In this document: piece by piece, positions 61,403 to 64,000 of the stretch
Layout: every line of letters starts with the position of its first letter
Position numbering within the stretch: the first letter of the stretch is position 1
Source: Amyelois transitella
Taxonomy: Eukaryota; Arthropoda; Insecta; Lepidoptera; Pyralidae
Length of the DNA stretch: 64,000 nucleotides
Assembly: GCF_032362555.1 (NCBI RefSeq)
Contig: NC_083510.1
Coordinates: 4,987,501 to 5,051,500 of the forward strand
Direction of reading: 5' to 3'
Notes under the pieces: model-generated
Seen by the model: the letters and a program-made list of their open reading frames with translations, nothing else
Databases searched by the model: none
What the model was told of the DNA's origin: nothing
Translations under genes and position numbers: made by a program

Positions 61403-62574
61403 CGGAGACAATGTGTTTAAAATTTAGTAGTTACATAATAACGTCAGCGAAAAAAATTACATTCCAATTTGTGACACTGTGCTCAATTGAGACCAGAATA
61501 CTTTTGAATGGAAAAAAATATTCGCAATTTCTTTCAGAACAGAATGAAGGCGACGATTCAATTCATTATTTCTCCAACCCTATTAAGTACTTTCCTTTCA
61601 AATGTAAAAAAAAAATATTAATTTAGTAAAGCTTTCTGAGTTGCTGTTAAAATACAGATGCCTAGTAAATGGAAATATTTGTTAGTATTAAAAAGGAAAT
61701 TCGGGAAGGGCTTTGCTTGGAATTCACGTTTTTTTAACTTTGTGTTCCATAGAATATTTTTCCATTTAATACAGTGATCTTTGCATAGATGAACCCGTAC
61801 ATGACATATTTGAAATTTAATAAAAATCAAGAATTTCCGCGAAATAGTTCTTTGATAAGAATATATACATAAAAATGTTTAAAATCTTAAGAATAGAAAA
61901 AAATTAGAAGGAAATAATAATATTCTGTCCCCCATGCTACTCGTACTAACTGAATTAATAGCTATGAATAACTTTGGGAAAACCGTACTATAACTTTCAG
62001 TGCTTTTGCCACCCATGATAAAAGCGTTGATAGTGTATGTACTTGCACTCATAGTTATCTAGATTTGTGTAAATATTTTGAGATATGATTACAGCGATAC
62101 AATTAACTACGTGTTTTATACACCTATGTATAACTACCTTAGTTTTTATTGCGATAGATATCTGTTTTTATTCATAACGAATTTTTACTCTATATCCATG
62201 TTTTTTACCTATAAGTATATGATATGTTTCGGTGACCTGTTGCGAGCTATTGTTGAAAACGATCCTAAATAAATAACGTTTCCACTAAGTTCGGCACAGC
62301 GCAATGGACCGGACAAAATACAGGCCAGGGGTGCTCGCCTGATTTCCTATCTTGGCTTCAGGCCGAATAAAAACGAAAAATAACTCGTTGAAAAACGGGA
62401 AAATATCGCTCTAATATGACTTTATTCGTGGTGAAATTCTGAAAGAGCGCTCTGCAAGCTACCGAACATTTACACAATGAACCTCCGGGGATTCTTTTCC
62501 ACGTTTATCTTAGCAATGATTGCAATTCAACATTCATTTCTTTGTTCTTACCGTAAAATATCATAGAACAAACA
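61403..62574. other. Non-coding stretch
   Basis: AT-rich; short frames lack domains. Nothing recognised. Confidence 0.4.
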
Positions 62575-62730
62575 TATAATCACGTCAGTGCCAACAATCC
62601 TGAAAAGAAAGGCCACGTTCAGCTGTATGGCTTAATAATAGATTTGAGATTTCCAGGTAACAGGTTGCTAGCTCATCGCATAAAAGAAGAATCCCAAGTT
62701 TATTAGCCTATCCCTTAGATCTTAGAAAGA
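62575..62730 (-). repeat. SINE family A 3' half
   Basis: On the plus strand: ATAATCACGTCAGTGCCAAC, AAAGGCCACGTTCAGCTGTA, CAGGTTGCTAGCTCATCGCA and GAATCCCAAGTTTATTAGCC, the complement of the family A middle and tail. Confidence 0.7.
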
Positions 62731-64000
62731 AAACATTACTTTGTTAATTTAGGTGGTCTCGTAGCTAAGACAAAATAATGTGTACCAGCTTATAATAAAG
62801 TAGGTAATCTAAGGTGCCGGCTGCTGCTTCTCTTCTCGTGAGAATGTTAAAGTCAATCTAGAGTTATTAACTTAAAAAATATATTTAATGCGATGGCTTG
62901 CAATTAAGCCATGGGTTGAATGTTCTCATTGGAATCTTGTTATTTTTGGCTCTGTATTTGCCGTAAAGGATTTGTGTGTAGATGTTTGTTATTAGATATA
63001 AAAATATATGAATATAAAAAGTTGTTGTCAAGTTCATCAACAAATGGAAATCTACACATTTAAAAATATAATGTAGAGGAATACCTCGAATTTATTTGCT
63101 TTTTAATACTTACTGGGACCTCATTTGGAACGGTGCAAATCACCTAATGTATAATTCGCATGACATTACCGTGCCGGTAAATTGAGACTGGCTTTGGTGC
63201 TTTACTCGGTTATTATTTCCTCCCGAACCAGCATTGACTCACACGGAGCTGCGTGTAACTAATGAGCCTCAGGCTAAACTATTCCGCCTCCGGATTGCCG
63301 TATTAAAGATTAACAAACAACGGAAACTCCCCTTCATGAAATTCTTTACATTAAATCAAAGAGAGGAAATGACAGCTTCCTGCAAATGTAATATTCCCAT
63401 TAAAAATAACAATCTTCTGCATTTGTTTGCGCTGTATAACTGTTTGCTTCCTCAGCGTTGAACGTACGTTTAGTTACGAGTATGTTAGTATTTAATTTGC
63501 ATCGGGTGAAATATGTGAGTTGGGGTTTAGTTGAGCCTTTCTTTATATGTTCAGTGGGAAATTTACTGGGTCATGTGGTGACCGGCCGTTGCTTGTGTAA
63601 GTCGATAAGGGGTGGGCGTACTTTACACGTGTGTACCGGCCATTATACCTCACTTGTTATGTTTATTTTGTTTACAGTGTACCATTATTCGGGCTTACGT
63701 GCCGCTCGTTTGTCCCGAATCTTCCCGACGAAAATACCCTTTATTATTCAATTTCGTGTCATAAATTGACTCCCAAAGATGTTATTAACTAATTGGAAAA
63801 TTGGTTGTAAAATACTTAGTAATAAAACTTAATATACAATATTTTGTTCTAAATGTCTTTTGAAGAAATTTTGACCAGAAACTACTTACATTTTCTTTTC
63901 TCTATTCATAAGCTTCTTTTTTATTTAATAAAATAATCAGTATCATTATCACTATAATTATTTCAGTAGTAAAAAATACAAATGGTAAATTTAATACTAA
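62731..64000. other. Non-coding right edge
   Basis: No domain-bearing frame. The frames at 63234 and 63458 have no recognised motif. Nothing further is supported. Confidence 0.4.

Overview
The window is AT-rich eukaryotic DNA. Split genes with GT-AG introns, long non-coding stretches and several SINE/LINE families of the type common in moths point to a lepidopteran insect. This rests on recognised gene families and repeat types; no database was searched.

Left half (1-28.6 kb), gene-bearing. On the minus strand: the 5' end of a pipsqueak-type HTH gene running off the left edge (1-144), a THUMPD1/TAN1 tRNA-acetylation cofactor in one exon (3088-3960), an 11-exon pancreatic-lipase-family gene (6091-13619), the 8-exon mitotic regulator aurora borealis/Bora (15309-20426), and a CaM kinase II reading frame with no introns (26977-28509). 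On the plus strand: a single-exon torsin-like AAA+ ATPase (21957-22883). Between THUMPD1 and the lipase lies a ~0.9-kb segment bounded by 15-bp inverted repeats that carries a promoter-like block and a broken first exon.

Right half (28.6-64 kb), mobile-element-rich with no convincing protein-coding host gene. It holds two copies of an RTE-like LINE on the minus strand, one with an uninterrupted 1036-residue endonuclease/reverse transcriptase frame (31091-34395) and one broken copy with a 15-bp target-site duplication (45386-48627). There are also several 5'-truncated LINE tails, one with a 12-bp target-site duplication, two SINE families, and GC-richer islands that might be non-coding or signal-peptide exons of a gene with very long introns.

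Main points of interest: (1) a CaMKII open frame without introns, with intact catalytic and regulatory motifs but an apparently more divergent hub, suggesting a functional retrogene; (2) a LINE/SINE pair whose 3' ends look homologous, and a SINE head fused in the same orientation to the 5' end of the intact LINE; (3) a tandem decayed duplicate of the lipase exon carrying the catalytic histidine; (4) two perfect palindromes side by side (50-bp and 35-bp arms, both with an AATG loop); (5) a TIR-bounded element carrying a promoter and a gene start; (6) a torsin-like ATPase with non-standard nucleotide-site motifs.
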